DNA of 64,000 nucleotides, from NCBI GenBank assembly GCA_963576735.1, contig OY755171.1, positions 10,912,001 to 10,976,000 of the forward strand. Reading direction: 5' to 3'. A model generated the notes under the pieces. That model was not told where the DNA came from. It made no database searches and saw only the letters and a list, made by a program, of their open reading frames with translations. The stretch is from Bedellia somnulentella. Lineage: Eukaryota; Arthropoda; Insecta; Lepidoptera; Bedelliidae. Positions within the stretch are counted from its first letter, which is position 1. Each line of letters opens with the position of its first letter. Shown here in pieces: positions 22,363-32,290 of the stretch. The position numbers and the translations under genes are program-made.

Positions 22363-23023
22363 GGCATGTTATTTCCGGTTGTTCGGCTCTTGCTAACACT
22401 GAGTACTTGCACAGACACAACCAAGCAGCCAAAATCCTGCATCAGGAGCTCGCTCTGAAATACGGACTCTTGCAACAGAGGCTGCCGTATTACAAGTATC
22501 TGCCGGAGCCAATCCTAGAAAACGACCGTGCCAAAATCTATTGGGACCGATCCGTTATCACGGACAGGACTATTCTAGCGAATAAGCCTGATATCGTGGT
22601 ATGGGATCGGTCGCAGTCGAGGGTATTTCTAGTGGATGTCACTATCCCTCATGACGAGGGTCTCGTGAAAGCCGACACCGAGAAGCGTCGGAAATATCTC
22701 GATCTGGCCCACGAGATCACCGACATGTGGGGTGTGACTTCGACAGAAATAATCCCAATTGTTTTGTCTGCGAACGGGTTAATTCCAACCAGCCTCGCGA
22801 CCAACTTGAGGCGGTTGGATTTCTGTGGCGTGTCGGTTCCAGCACAAATGCAGAAAGCGGTGCTGCTCGATACGGCTCGGATCGTCCGTCGGTTCTTGAA
22901 CCTGACTCCCTGACCCCGACCGACTGTGCTTTTGTTGGGGAGTACCGCCTCTCCCATTTAAAATTTATATTTTCATTTTCGGCCATGGGAGAGGCGAGGA
23001 ACTAAAAATCATGCCTAAAATAA
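22363..23023 (+). mobile_element. 5'-truncated RLE-type LINE (R4/Dong-like)
   Basis: Contains the 3' end of an RLE-type LINE ORF and its 3' UTR. It begins abruptly after a TAA repeat and its tail adjoins another TAA repeat, interrupted by a Helitron. That agrees with the known preference of the Bombyx R4-clade element Dong for TAA repeats. Clade assignment is from the endonuclease type and the target, not from a search. Confidence 0.65.
22365..22913 (+). pseudogene. RLE LINE C-terminus with restriction-like endonuclease
   Basis: The open frame starts at the truncation point with VISGCSALANTEYLHRHNQ and stops with TGA at 22911-22913. KPDIVVWDRSQSRVFLVDVT carries the PD...D signature of the restriction-enzyme-like endonuclease found in R2/R4/Dong-type LINEs. 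It is followed by a Lys-rich helix (VKADTEKRRKY). RT and the N-terminal zinc fingers are missing. The frame happens to be the same as ORF2 of the preceding LINE but is separated from it by a stop and the TAA tract. It cannot function on its own. Confidence 0.75.
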
Positions 23024-23142
23024 TCTATACTTATAATAAATCTGTAGAGAGGTCAATTCTGTACATGGAATATATTTTCAAAATAACTATCAGGGGGTGA
23101 TTAGGGATCGATACTGATGCCAAAAATGCAATCAGTAAAATT

Positions 23143-23188
<46 letters not shown>

Positions 23189-23951
23189 GGTTTGTATGTT
23201 CCTTATGGAAACAAAAACTACTCGACGGATTTTAACGAAACTTGGTACAATTATTCTTCATACTCCTGGGCAGGTTTTTGTATACTTTCCAGCAGAATAG
23301 TAAAGGGGAATTTTGGGAAATTTTGGGAAAACGGGAGAAGTTACTCCATTTTTTAAGCTTCCGTCGCGTGTGCAGCCTTAATGGTCAAAGTTACATAGAA
23401 ATCACGTATGACGGAAATATTCTACATAAAATTATCTAAAAAATATTTCGCATTAGTATATGTCTATCTTTTATGGTTGACTCACAACAACACGTGTAAC
23501 TCCTGATAGCTTAGCAGTTCGGCGCATTCTGATTATATTTGTTTTCTCTTACGTTTATAATACTCTCAATCACCCTTATTTCAAAAGTTAACATTATTAC
23601 CTACTCAATAAAAAAAGAATAATAGAAATCGGTATAGAAACACCAAAATTAATAGTCCCAACATAATAGTCGCACGCGATCTAAACCAAATCCTTAGTAA
23701 TTTACATATTACGTACTAGATGGCGCCAGTAGTTGCATCAATTAAAACCTAAAAATTAGCTTAATTTCGGAGATATTGATCTGAACCGATCATAAAAGCG
23801 CTTTCAAAATCACAAAGTAACACTATATTCAGACATGAGTGCTGTAAGTTGTAATAAAGGCGCTAATTTCATAACGCTTGAGCAGTGATTGAAGAAACCT
23901 CCAATATTTTTAAAACTACGCTACCCGTGCGAAGCGGGGCCGATCCACTAG
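23024..23951 (+). mobile_element. Helitron of the (TCTG)n family
   Basis: Starts TCTATACTTATAATAAATC after an A and ends GGGGCCGATCCACTAG before a T, the classic A|TC...CTAG|T Helitron arrangement. It has a long TCTG tract at 23143-23188 and a terminal GC-rich hairpin (CCCGTGCGAAGCGGGG). It lies in the TAA tail of the RLE LINE. No coding capacity. Confidence 0.9.
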
Positions 23952-24620
23952 TAATATAATAATAGATATACTTAATAAAGAACTTTCAATTACACTGCTA
24001 AAAGTATTAGTCCTAGTAATTATGAATAATTGATCATCTAATTTTTGAATACCTTTTACAATATCATTAAATTGGTTAATTTGAGAATTTAAAATTTTTT
24101 CGTTTTGATCTAAACGAGAAATAGTTGTATTGAATGAAGTTAATGTGGATTTTACCACGTGAACATTATCTTTTAATAATTTAAAAATTTCAGTTTCACT
24201 GTGTTTACATGATTCAATGGCAGCATCATATTTACGCGCATCGTCTGCGTCCAAAGTGCCAAAAAAGAACTTAAGAATTTCACCGCCGAATTCTAAAGAT
24301 CGTTTAATCTTATTCGGTTTATTATTAGAAATAATATGAGATAATGATTCTAGCTTAATGAAATTAGATTCTAATAGTATCCTAATAGGGTTTAAAATAT
24401 CGTTACAGTTAGTAATATTATAGGTATCTATTTTAGAACAAAACTCGATTATTTTCTTATACATATGTTCAATACGAGACATAAACGGATTTAGGTTTAC
24501 AACATCGATATGTGTTATTATTTTCACGTAATCGTTATAAAAATATATGTTCGATGTTTCATCGAAGTATATTCCTGGGCTATGACTTATAGTATTTATC
24601 TCTGATTCGGAGAAAACCAT
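23952..24620 (-). pseudogene. env: env, N-terminal part (F-like envelope)
   Basis: About 220 codons of envelope, after which the frame runs into the Helitron and stops. A basic processing-type site (KIKR at residues 104-107) is followed by a hydrophobic, Gly-rich stretch (SLEFGGEILKFFFGTLDADD), the arrangement seen at the fusion-peptide junction of F-like envelopes. Two Cys and predicted coiled-coil (NTTISRLDQNEKILNSQINQ) precede the break. Just upstream, on the minus strand, TATTTTCAG is a plausible acceptor for a spliced env mRNA. An in-frame hydrophobic LLSFPSMVF could be the end of a signal peptide. Defective because it is split by the LINE insertion. Confidence 0.8.
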
Positions 24621-24695
24621 AGACGGGAATGACAGTAATCTGAAAATACAATAACTAACTAAATATCGGTAAACTTAAAATATAACATTATGAAA

Positions 24696-25002
24696 CTAAT
24701 TACTACTAGCCGGTTTGATTTCATTAACATGGTACTTAACATATTTCCTATTAATACATAAACTAACATTATTCTTCCCGTGGACTTTAACTATTTTATA
24801 CGGGCCTTTCCATACGGGAGACAACGCTTTTCTTAAGCGGTGATGGTGTTTTAAATATACCATGTCGCCTGTTTTATAAGAAACTTCACGACTCGATTTA
24901 TCATAATAACGTTTAGAATCAGATTTACTTTTTAATATATTTTGAATGGCTTTATCGCGACTGAACTTCATTCTATATTGTAATGCGCGAATATATTCTT
25001 GA
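24696..25002 (-). pseudogene. pol: pol, integrase C-terminal segment
   Basis: The frame is open from the Helitron edge at 25002 to the stop at 24696. It includes DSKRYYDKSSREVSYKTGD, then a GPYKIVKVHGKNNVSL beta-barrel and the ending HVNEIKPASSN, typical of a gypsy integrase C-terminal domain. It is separated from the rest of pol by the Helitron at 25003-25914. Confidence 0.85.
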
Positions 25003-25914
25003 CTAGTGGATCGGCCCCGCTTCGCACGGGTAGCGTAGTTTTAAAAATATTGGAGGTTTCTTCAATCACTGCTCAAGCGTTATGAAATTATCGCCTTTAT
25101 TACAACTTACAGCACTCATGTCTGAATATAGTGTTACTTTGTGATTTTGAAAGCGCTTTTATGATCGGTTGAGATCAATATCTCCGAAATTAAGCTAATT
25201 TTTAGGTTTTAATTGATGCAACTACTGACGCCATCTAGTACGTAATATGTAAATTACTAAGGATTTGGTTTTGATCGCGTGCGACTATTATGTTGGGACT
25301 ATTAATTTTGGTGTTTCTATACCGATTTCTATGATTATTTTTTTATTGAGTAGGTAATAATGTTAACTTTTGAAATAAGGGTGATTGAGAGTATTATAAA
25401 CGTAAGAGAAAACAAATATAATCAGAATGTGCCGAACTGCTAAGCTATCAGGAGTTGCACGTGTTGTTGTGAGTCAACCATAAAAGATAGACATATACTG
25501 TTGCGGAATATTTTTTAGATAATTTTATGTAGAATATTTCCGTCATACGTGATTTCTATGTAACTTTGACCATTAAGGCTGCACACGCGAGGGAAGCTGA
25601 AAAAATGGAGTAACTTCTCCCGTTTTCCCAAAATTTCCCGAAATTCCCCTTTACTATTCTGCTGGAAAGTATACAAAAACCTGCCCAGGAGTATGAAGAA
25701 TAATTGTACCAAGTTTCGTTAAAATCTGTCGAGTAGTTTTTGTTTCCATAAGGAACATACAAACCGACAGACAGACAGACAGACAGACAGACAAAAATTT
25801 TACTGATTGCATTTTTGGCATCAGTATCGATCCCTAATCACCCCCTGATAGTTATTTTGAAAATATATTCCATGTACAGAATTGACCTCTCTACAGATTT
25901 ATTATAAGTATAGA
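25003..25914 (-). mobile_element. Helitron of the (TCTG)n family, inserted in pol
   Basis: Minus-strand start TCTATACTTATAATAAATC at 25914 and end CCACTAG at 25003. The target on the minus strand is A|T. It is almost identical in sequence to the copy at 23024-23951 but in opposite orientation and with a shorter TCTG tract. Confidence 0.9.
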
Positions 25915-28612
25915 TAAGTAGTGTTGTCATCATTACTGTATAAAGAACTAGGAATAGTGGGTTTATAACCATATAACAATTCGAATGGGGTAAACTGAGT
26001 GGTACAGTGCGGAGTAGTATTGTATGAAAGAATAGCTGTGGCTAAATAACAATGCCAGTCATTTTGATTTTCATTTACAAAAGACTTTAAATATTCCTTA
26101 AGAGTCGCATGGCTACGTTCAAGGGCACCATTGGTTTGCGGATGATATGGAGTCGAGTAAAGACTTTTAATCTTAAGAATTTGGGTTAGCTGTTTGAACA
26201 GCTCGGAAGTGAAACAAGTACCTTGATCATTTTAGGAAATCCAAATAGGGATATGAAATGAATAAGGTTTCTTGCTACTTCGTCAGTGGTAGAGGTGATC
26301 ATTGGGTAAACACAAGAGAATTTGGTAAGATCATCCTGCAGAGTGAGAATAAATTTAAACTTTTGAAGACCCGCTTCGGGTAGGGTACCAACTATATCTA
26401 AGGCAAGCCTTTCAAATGGCTTGGTTGAAGTAGAAGTAATCACCATTGGAGCTTTGTTGCAAGAACGAAGTGGTTTATTAATTTTGCATAACTGACAGTC
26501 TTTTACATAATTCTCGATGTCAGCTCTCATACTTTTCCAATAGTATGTTTCTCTAATCCTACTATACATTTTCTTCATTCCGGGGTGACCGGCAATAGTC
26601 GTGCCGTGGTTTTCCCTTAATATATTAGGCACTTCAGCGGGAGTAGGATAAATTAACTTATTTTTATAAACATGTATTTTAATATTCGTATTATCGAAAA
26701 CAAAAGATAACATATTATAAATTTTAGAGTAAGATAACTTAGTAAATGGTTCAGTGAAATCTGATATAGACAATTCTCTTTCGTCTGGATACTCCTTTAA
26801 AATAAAATTGCGTAAAGATACTAATAGATTATATATAGACCTATAACTAGTTTCGTCGTAATGATTAACTTTAGTAAACATGAAAATTATTATTTTATTA
26901 TTAGAAGTGTTCACTGCTTTAACAGTGAGAAGTTCGCGTTCAGCTGATAAGAAGTCAGCAGAATTATCGATCAGTGAGAGTAGTTGCTCACAATAAGGCA
27001 TAGAGTTATCAAAGTCAATAGACATGGCACACGCAATTAATTTATTATTAGTTAAATGAAGACTTTCGGTATGCTCTTCAATTAAAGTATTAAAAGTAGA
27101 AGATTTAGTAAACTGGGACTTGAAGTACTGTTCATAAGATACATTTTTAAGATGTTTCCTAACAATTGCATTAACGGGACAACGAGATAACGCATCAGCG
27201 TTAGAATTGAGACAACCTTGTTTATATATTATCTCGTAGTCATACTCTTCGAGTTTGAGGCGCCAACGGATGAGTCTACTGCCTGGGTCTTTGACATTAA
27301 ATAACCATACTAAGGGACGGTGATCGGTTACTATTTTAAAAGTTCGACCAAAGAGATACGGGCGGAATGTTTTAACCGCGAAAATAATGGCAAGAAGTTC
27401 TTTTTCTGTAGTAGAATAGTTTCCTTCGGATTTATTTAAAGTGCGTGAAGCGTATGCTATTGGTTTGTCTTTTCCAATCTCGCCCTGAGAGAGAACTGCG
27501 CCAATAGCGTAGTTGGAAGCATCAGTAGTAATAATAAATGGACGAGAGAAATCGGGGTATTGGAGTAATGGGGCAGACGTCAATTGGTTTTTAAGGAAAA
27601 GGAAGGCTGAATCTTGATCAGATGTCCAATTAAATGGTACATCTTTCTTTAATAAAGAAGTCAAGGGTTTAGTTATTTTAGCTAAGTTCTCAATAAAACG
27701 ACGATAATAACCAACTAAACCAAGAAATGATTTAATTTGTTTAACATTTGTTGGAACAGGGAATTCAGTGACAGCCTTGACCTTGTCTGGGTTTGGAGAA
27801 ACACCTTTGTCTGTAATAATATGCCCAAGATAAGCTACTTCACGACGTAAAAGCTCGCATTTGTCAGGTTGAAGTTTGAGGTTAAATTGGCGGAATTTAT
27901 CGAAGACTAATTTTAACTTAGAAATATGGGATTCCAGGTCGTGGGAGTATATTATGCAATCATCCAAATACACGTAACAATGAAGACCTTGGAGTCCAGA
28001 AAGAGCCGTATTCATTAGGCGTTGAAACGTAGTAGGGGCATTTTTAAGCCCAAAAGGCATTCTAGTAAATTCGTAATGCCCAGAAGTACTCGAATTGGTG
28101 CTAACTGTAAAACCTGTTTTTGCAGCGTCAGCAGGATCCATCAGGATTTGGTGGAACCCACTAGCGAGATCCAGGGTAGAAAAATACTTGGAATGACCCA
28201 ACTGATCTAATATATCAGTGATGAGAGGCAATGGATAGCTCTCAGAAACTGTTACATCATTTAAACGGCGATAATCAATTACAATCCTCCATTTTTTCTT
28301 GCCGGAGGCGTCTAGCTTTTTCGGAACCACCCAAACTGGTGCGCTCCAGGGGGAACAAGAAGGTTGGATAATTTTCTGACTTAACATTTTCTTAATTTGA
28401 GAGTCAACTTCATCTTTATGACATTCAGGGAAACGATAGGATTTGACATGAATAGGGGCAGAATTGCCTGTGTTAATAGAGTGTTGAATTGCATTAGTGT
28501 AAGAAAGAGATTCACCTTCAAGGTGGAAGATATCTGTGTAATTAGAAAGCAAGTCCATTAACGAACTTCTTTCTTGGGAATTAAGATGTGAACATCGAAT
28601 TTGATCAAGCAC
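25915..28612 (-). pseudogene. pol: pol: reverse transcriptase, RNase H, integrase (broken)
   Basis: The main frame is 26186-28612. RT begins with the VWVVPKK and WRIVIDYRRLN region and has the catalytic CYVYLDDCIIYS. It is followed by LGHIITDKGVSPNP and GLVGYYRRFI. RNase H of the gypsy kind follows (ITTDASNYAIGAVLSQ, TEKELLAIIFAVKTFRPYL, TDHRPLVWL). Integrase has the HHCC finger (HPGMKKMYSRIRETYYW, CQLCK) and the start of the core. The frame then breaks near 26235; the DQGTCF and YHPQTNGALERSH parts of the core continue in another frame down to 25915. A Helitron follows. An in-frame stop at 28640-28642 and a shift near 28765 separate pol from pro. Confidence 0.92.
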
Positions 28613-28746
28613 TCTTTTATATCTATCACTTGAAAAAGATTAAATATTATGTAAGTTACTTAAATTTAGAGAATTGGACATAGAAATGTCAAAAGGAATA
28701 ACTTTAACACAAAAGTCATTGACAGAAACTTCAGATTCAGTGGTAT

Positions 28747-29975
28747 TTAAAACGGAGACGTTGACCCTATTATTGGGTTAATAGAGACAATACAATTAGC
28801 TATATGTACACCTTGAGAGATTGATTGATCAAGGACTAGAGCTTCTCTAATATCGAAGAACTGATCTAGTCTTTCCGAGTCGATTGGACATTCTATTATT
28901 GTCTCGGAACGCGGAGGTAAAACATAAGCAGATTTGCTAAAACAAAAAGGTATAATAGTCAACTTATTAAAAATTAAAGTATTATTGGAATATTGAATAT
29001 CTATGTTAAAGTTTTGTATAAAATCACTTCCTATTATTCCATCATAATTTAAGTTAACGGAGTCATTAATTGTATGGAATATAAATCTAAATTCTACATT
29101 ATCGTAATTAAAATATAACTCAATAGAGCCTAGAGATTCGCAAAATGAATCATTATCACTTAATCCTTGTAATTTTACTTTTTCGGAAGATAAAATAGGA
29201 TTATTTAAACAAGAATACTTAATAATAGAAATGGAAGAACCCGTGTCGATGAGAAAACAGAGGGGTTTTTCATTATAATTAGTTTTTAAATAAACGTGGG
29301 GTAGTGATATTTTACTATGTATTTTATTAACTTTATAACTCTTCACACAAGAGTCTACACTATTAAAACATTGAGGTAATAAAAACTTAGAATAATTATG
29401 TTGTCCTGTCTGAACTTTTTCTTCGCTCTGTGGTTTACAAGGTGTAACTTGATCCACATGCGATGCGGTAGAGCCTGGTGCTACATTCGAATAAATGCAA
29501 GTTGCATTATGGGAAGCTTGCGCAGATAAGGATTCAGAGACGCAAGTTGAAGAATCAGATGTGTTATTGTTTAAAACTCGTGCATTAGATAACTCAGGGA
29601 CACGAGGGGCAGACAGAGGCACAACCTTAGGAAAAACTTGCGCATTCAATAAGTCAGGGACGCAAGGTGAAGGTTGGGACGCAGTATTTTTGAGAACTCG
29701 TGCATTAGAAAAAGCAGGGACACGAGGGGTAGACAGTGGTACAATACTGTCGGAAACTTGCGCATTTAATAATTCAGGGACGCAAGGTGAAGATTTAGAC
29801 ATACTATTTTTGGGAACTCGTGCATTAGAAAAAGCAGGGACACGAGGGGTAGACAGTGGTACAATACTGTCGGAAACTTGCGCATTTAATAATTCAGGGA
29901 CGCAAGGTTGTTTAATAATCGTGTCATTCACCAAGTTAATTGGTTCCGGCAGACACGGAACCGAAACCCTATTTA
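28747..29975 (-). CDS. pro: pro: aspartic protease with repetitive N-terminal linker
   Basis: An open frame of ~400 codons. The catalytic motif is LCFLIDTGSSISII (about residue 228), followed by the flap region and GIIGSDFIQNF, as in retropepsin-like proteases. The first ~160 residues are a tandem repeat built on P-x-VP-x-x-x-NA-x-V, described separately. The frame has no good ATG at its start. It is entered from gag through a slippery site at 29976-29982, which is the likely route of expression. The frame ends at 28747, a little before pol, because of a frame change near 28765, so a normal Pro-Pol product is not made. Confidence 0.8.
29461..29919 (-). repeat. pro: 120-bp tandem repeats inside pro
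   Basis: The unit of exactly 120 bp is clear at 29581-29700, 29701-29820 and 29821-29919. A degenerate earlier copy lies from about 29490. Two adjacent copies are nearly identical. Each unit of 40 residues consists of two diverged ~20-residue halves, one with CVPELLNAQV and one with RVPAFSNARV. Confidence 0.9.
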
Positions 29976-30962
29976 GTTTAAATTATTAGAATCATGTTCA
30001 ATAGTATTAACGCTAGCCTTAGTATTATTGGAAGAGTGCGCTTGTTGTTGCGTTTTATTTTTGTATTGCAACTTACGGCATTCACCAATTGAATGACCTT
30101 TATTTTTACAATAGGCGCAACTAATAATTTGATTAAAATTAGGAGGTTTAGAGGTGTTGGCTGGGGCACCATTAGAAATATTAGAGACATTATTAAAATT
30201 AACAGGTCGGAAATAATTTTTCCGTTTATAACAAGAAGAGCTTGTATGCCCTGGTTTATTACATATGTTACAACGCAGAGAATTCGGAGGTTTATAAGAG
30301 ATTCGGGTTAGGTTATATAACTTTTCCTCCTCAATGGCATGAGTGATTGCTTCTGATAAGGAATTGGGATTCCTACACCGAACAATGTGTGAGTAACTAT
30401 GGTTCATGCCTAATTAGAATGTATTTAGAGCTTGGTCTTCCATAGCAGCTAAACGACCAGCTAATTGATTTTTATCTTCACAGGAAAATTGAATGTCAGA
30501 CTGTAACCTAGTTAAGCAACTTTCAATTCTAAGTGAATATTGGGTTACGTCTTCGTTACTAAGTTGCTTACAATTTTGTAAGTCCACTAACAGATGTGTG
30601 GAGTGTTTCTTTTCTCCAAAAGTGGTTTTAAGAAACGTTTTAATCTCACTCCACGAATTAAATGTTTTTAAACTGCATGCTAATTGAGCTTTCCCTTCTA
30701 ATTGGGAAAGTATAAATTTACACATAAAATTCTGCTGTTCCGTTGTCGCTAGAGAGATTGCATTTTCGCAATTTGTTAAAAAGGCTGGCAGAGATTCACG
30801 GTCACCACTATAAGGTTTTATGAATTTGGTGAGAACGCTTAGGGTTATTTTCTCTGCCATCTTAGAATTAATTCTAGTCTGTGATGAAGAACCCAACAAC
30901 GGTGATGAGGGAACACTAACACAAAGGTTTTCCTCTGATTTTTCTGATTTAGCAGGTAACAT
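29973..30962 (-). pseudogene. gag: gag with in-frame stop
   Basis: A single frame runs from the ATG at 30962 to the stop at 29973-29975 and is interrupted by TAA at 30414-30416. The N-terminal part looks like a gypsy capsid (ITLSVLTKFIKPYSGDRESL, then TFLKTTFGEKK and VTQYSLRIESC). The C-terminal part has two CCHC zinc knuckles, CNICNKPGHTSSSC and CAYCKNKGHSIGEC, for binding genomic RNA. The stop separates capsid from nucleocapsid, so a normal Gag cannot be made from this copy. The terminal codons overlap the slippery heptamer that leads into pro. Confidence 0.88.
29976..29982 (-). promoter_or_regulatory. Slippery heptamer T TTA AAC for -1 frameshifting
   Basis: On the minus strand the last gag codons read AAT TTA AAC TAA. 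T TTA AAC is a canonical X XXY YYZ slippery heptamer, placed directly before the stop. A -1 shift here enters the pro frame, which stays open through the protease. Frameshifting is inferred from sequence and frame geometry. Confidence 0.75.
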
Positions 30963-31581
30963 TTAAATTAAAACGATATCGGAACTTCAGAAATAAAATA
31001 GTAAGAAACGAATAAAATAGAAAACACGTAGAAAATCCTGTAAAACACTTAGCACAATCTTGAAAAAAGTTAAAAACTCACAGTAGACTGGATACCAGGA
31101 ACATCTTCATTAAAAATTGGAAACTCGTGGTGGATGAATGTATATATATATATTTACATTAACTCGGCGCCTCGAAGACGCGACGAGAAGAGAGCCTTAT
31201 CTGCACGGCGACTCAGCAAGTCGTATGGCGACAGATAGCTCATAGAAATATGACCACCGCGGGAGAATGAAGATGGAGTCAGCCTGGGAATCTGGTAGAA
31301 CTCTGGTGATGCGGGCTCACACTAGAAAAGTGGAGTCTGACCGTCGACCACTTTGCAGCTCTTTGAATTGGACCTGGACCTTCCAGATCTTGCAGCTTCT
31401 CAAAGCGCGGGCTTGGCTTCTAACAGCGGCACAAGACTTACCGTCGGCTTTGAACACACACTACACTGCACTACACTTAAGGACACTGAGTTACGGAGCC
31501 CTATGTCAGGCGGGAAGATTTTTCGCGACGCGCCTAACACGATGAATGATCCAGGGATTCTGTCAAAAATACCCTTAGATC
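30963..31581 (-). other. Errantivirus 5' leader
   Basis: Untranslated leader between the primer-binding site and gag. A TATATATATAT run lies at 31141-31151. The plus-strand open frames here (31267-31658) show no domain and are not called. Confidence 0.6.
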
Positions 31582-31599
31582 ATCCCACTTCTGACACCA
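31582..31599 (-). other. tRNA primer-binding site
   Basis: TGGTGTCAGAAGTGGGAT on the minus strand begins with the TGG expected from a CCA-ended tRNA and lies 4 nt inside the 5' LTR. It could pair with a tRNA-Leu 3' end; the tRNA is not firmly assigned. Confidence 0.75.
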
Positions 31600-31603
31600 A
31601 ATT

Positions 31604-31826
31604 TGTTAGGATGGCGCTCCGTAGGTCCTTTTTAAAAAAAATTACAAAGTACTGCTGAAAGGTTTAATAGAACACAAAGAGAACAATACAAAATTAAGAT
31701 AAAATTTACAAGTGAACTGTATGACGGTTGATGGCTGACTGACTGAAAGATGGTGGAGACAATGCTTTTATTAACTATATGAAATACTAGGTCAGCATTA
31801 GTTTAGTACTGGGGATATTCATAACA
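31604..31826 (-). repeat. 5' LTR of the errantivirus-like element
   Basis: 223 bp, identical to 15038-15260 except for one base by eye. On the minus strand it starts TGTTATGAATATCC and ends CCATCCTAACA. Confidence 0.92.
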
Positions 31827-32290
31827 AAACGTTCAAACTGAGAATGTATAGAATGAGATTCTTTGCTTCAGTGAAAATAAGAAATAAAAAAAAACATCTG
31901 ATCCATGCTTTTCGCGCTGTAAATAAAAACATAACATCTTTCGGTGTTTAGTTTGATCGATTTATAATATAAAAAGGGCATGTTTTAAAAGCGAGGTCTA
32001 GGCCAATTGGAAAAAACTGGAAAATCCCGAAAGAAGTTATTTATGTTTTTGTTTACAGATCGAAAAGCATAGATCAGATGTTTTTTTATTTTATTTCTTA
32101 TTTTCACTGAAGCAAAGAATCTCATTCTATACTTTCTCAGTTTAAACTAGGTATATGATATTTTTCATTATTAAATATTTAGATATTAACAATATTTTAG
32201 ATAGGCATTCCATAGGCAAAGTTATTAAGTTTGATGTCCTTTATCGATTTATAATATAAAAAGGGTATGTTATAAAAGCGAGGTCTAGGC
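31827..32290. repeat. Fold-back block next to the errantivirus
   Basis: Positions 31831-31925 are the reverse complement of 32049-32148 (CATTCTATACTTTCTCAG side). The GATTTATAATATAAAAAGGG segment occurs as a direct repeat near 31955 and 32245, and inverted at 14890-14945. The errantivirus inserted at the edge of this palindrome. Confidence 0.7.

Larger units (their letters stand above)
16639..23962 (+). mobile_element. Composite LINE insertion with 12-bp target duplication
   Basis: TAGATATACTTA occurs at 16627-16638 and at 23963-23974, on either side of everything between. Inside are a full-length APE-type LINE (16639-22362), an RLE-type LINE fragment (22363-23023) and a Helitron (23024-23951). 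The TAATATAATAA at 23952-23962 appears to be the remaining LINE tail. The insertion splits env of the errantivirus-like element. Confidence 0.8.
15038..31826 (-). mobile_element. Errantivirus-like LTR retrotransposon (defective)
   Basis: A Ty3/gypsy-type endogenous element on the minus strand, flanked by AAAC (15034-15037 and 31827-31830). In minus order it has 5' LTR, primer-binding site, gag, pro, pol, env, polypurine tract and 3' LTR. The coding capacity is broken by an in-frame stop in gag, a shift and a stop between pro and pol, a small frameshift in integrase, a Helitron in integrase, and a composite LINE insertion in env. About 8.5 kb of the span is later insertions. The env-like gene places it with insect errantiviruses. 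Confidence 0.9.

Noticed and set aside
16639..23023. A single Dualen-like LINE with both APE and RLE endonucleases
   Set aside because: A full stop, a 3' UTR and a TAA tail separate the two parts, and the RLE part is 5'-truncated, so two elements are more likely.
16639..23962. SLC6 or other host exon material inside the LINE stack
   Set aside because: No conserved host motif was found; all coding signatures there belong to LINEs or the Helitron.
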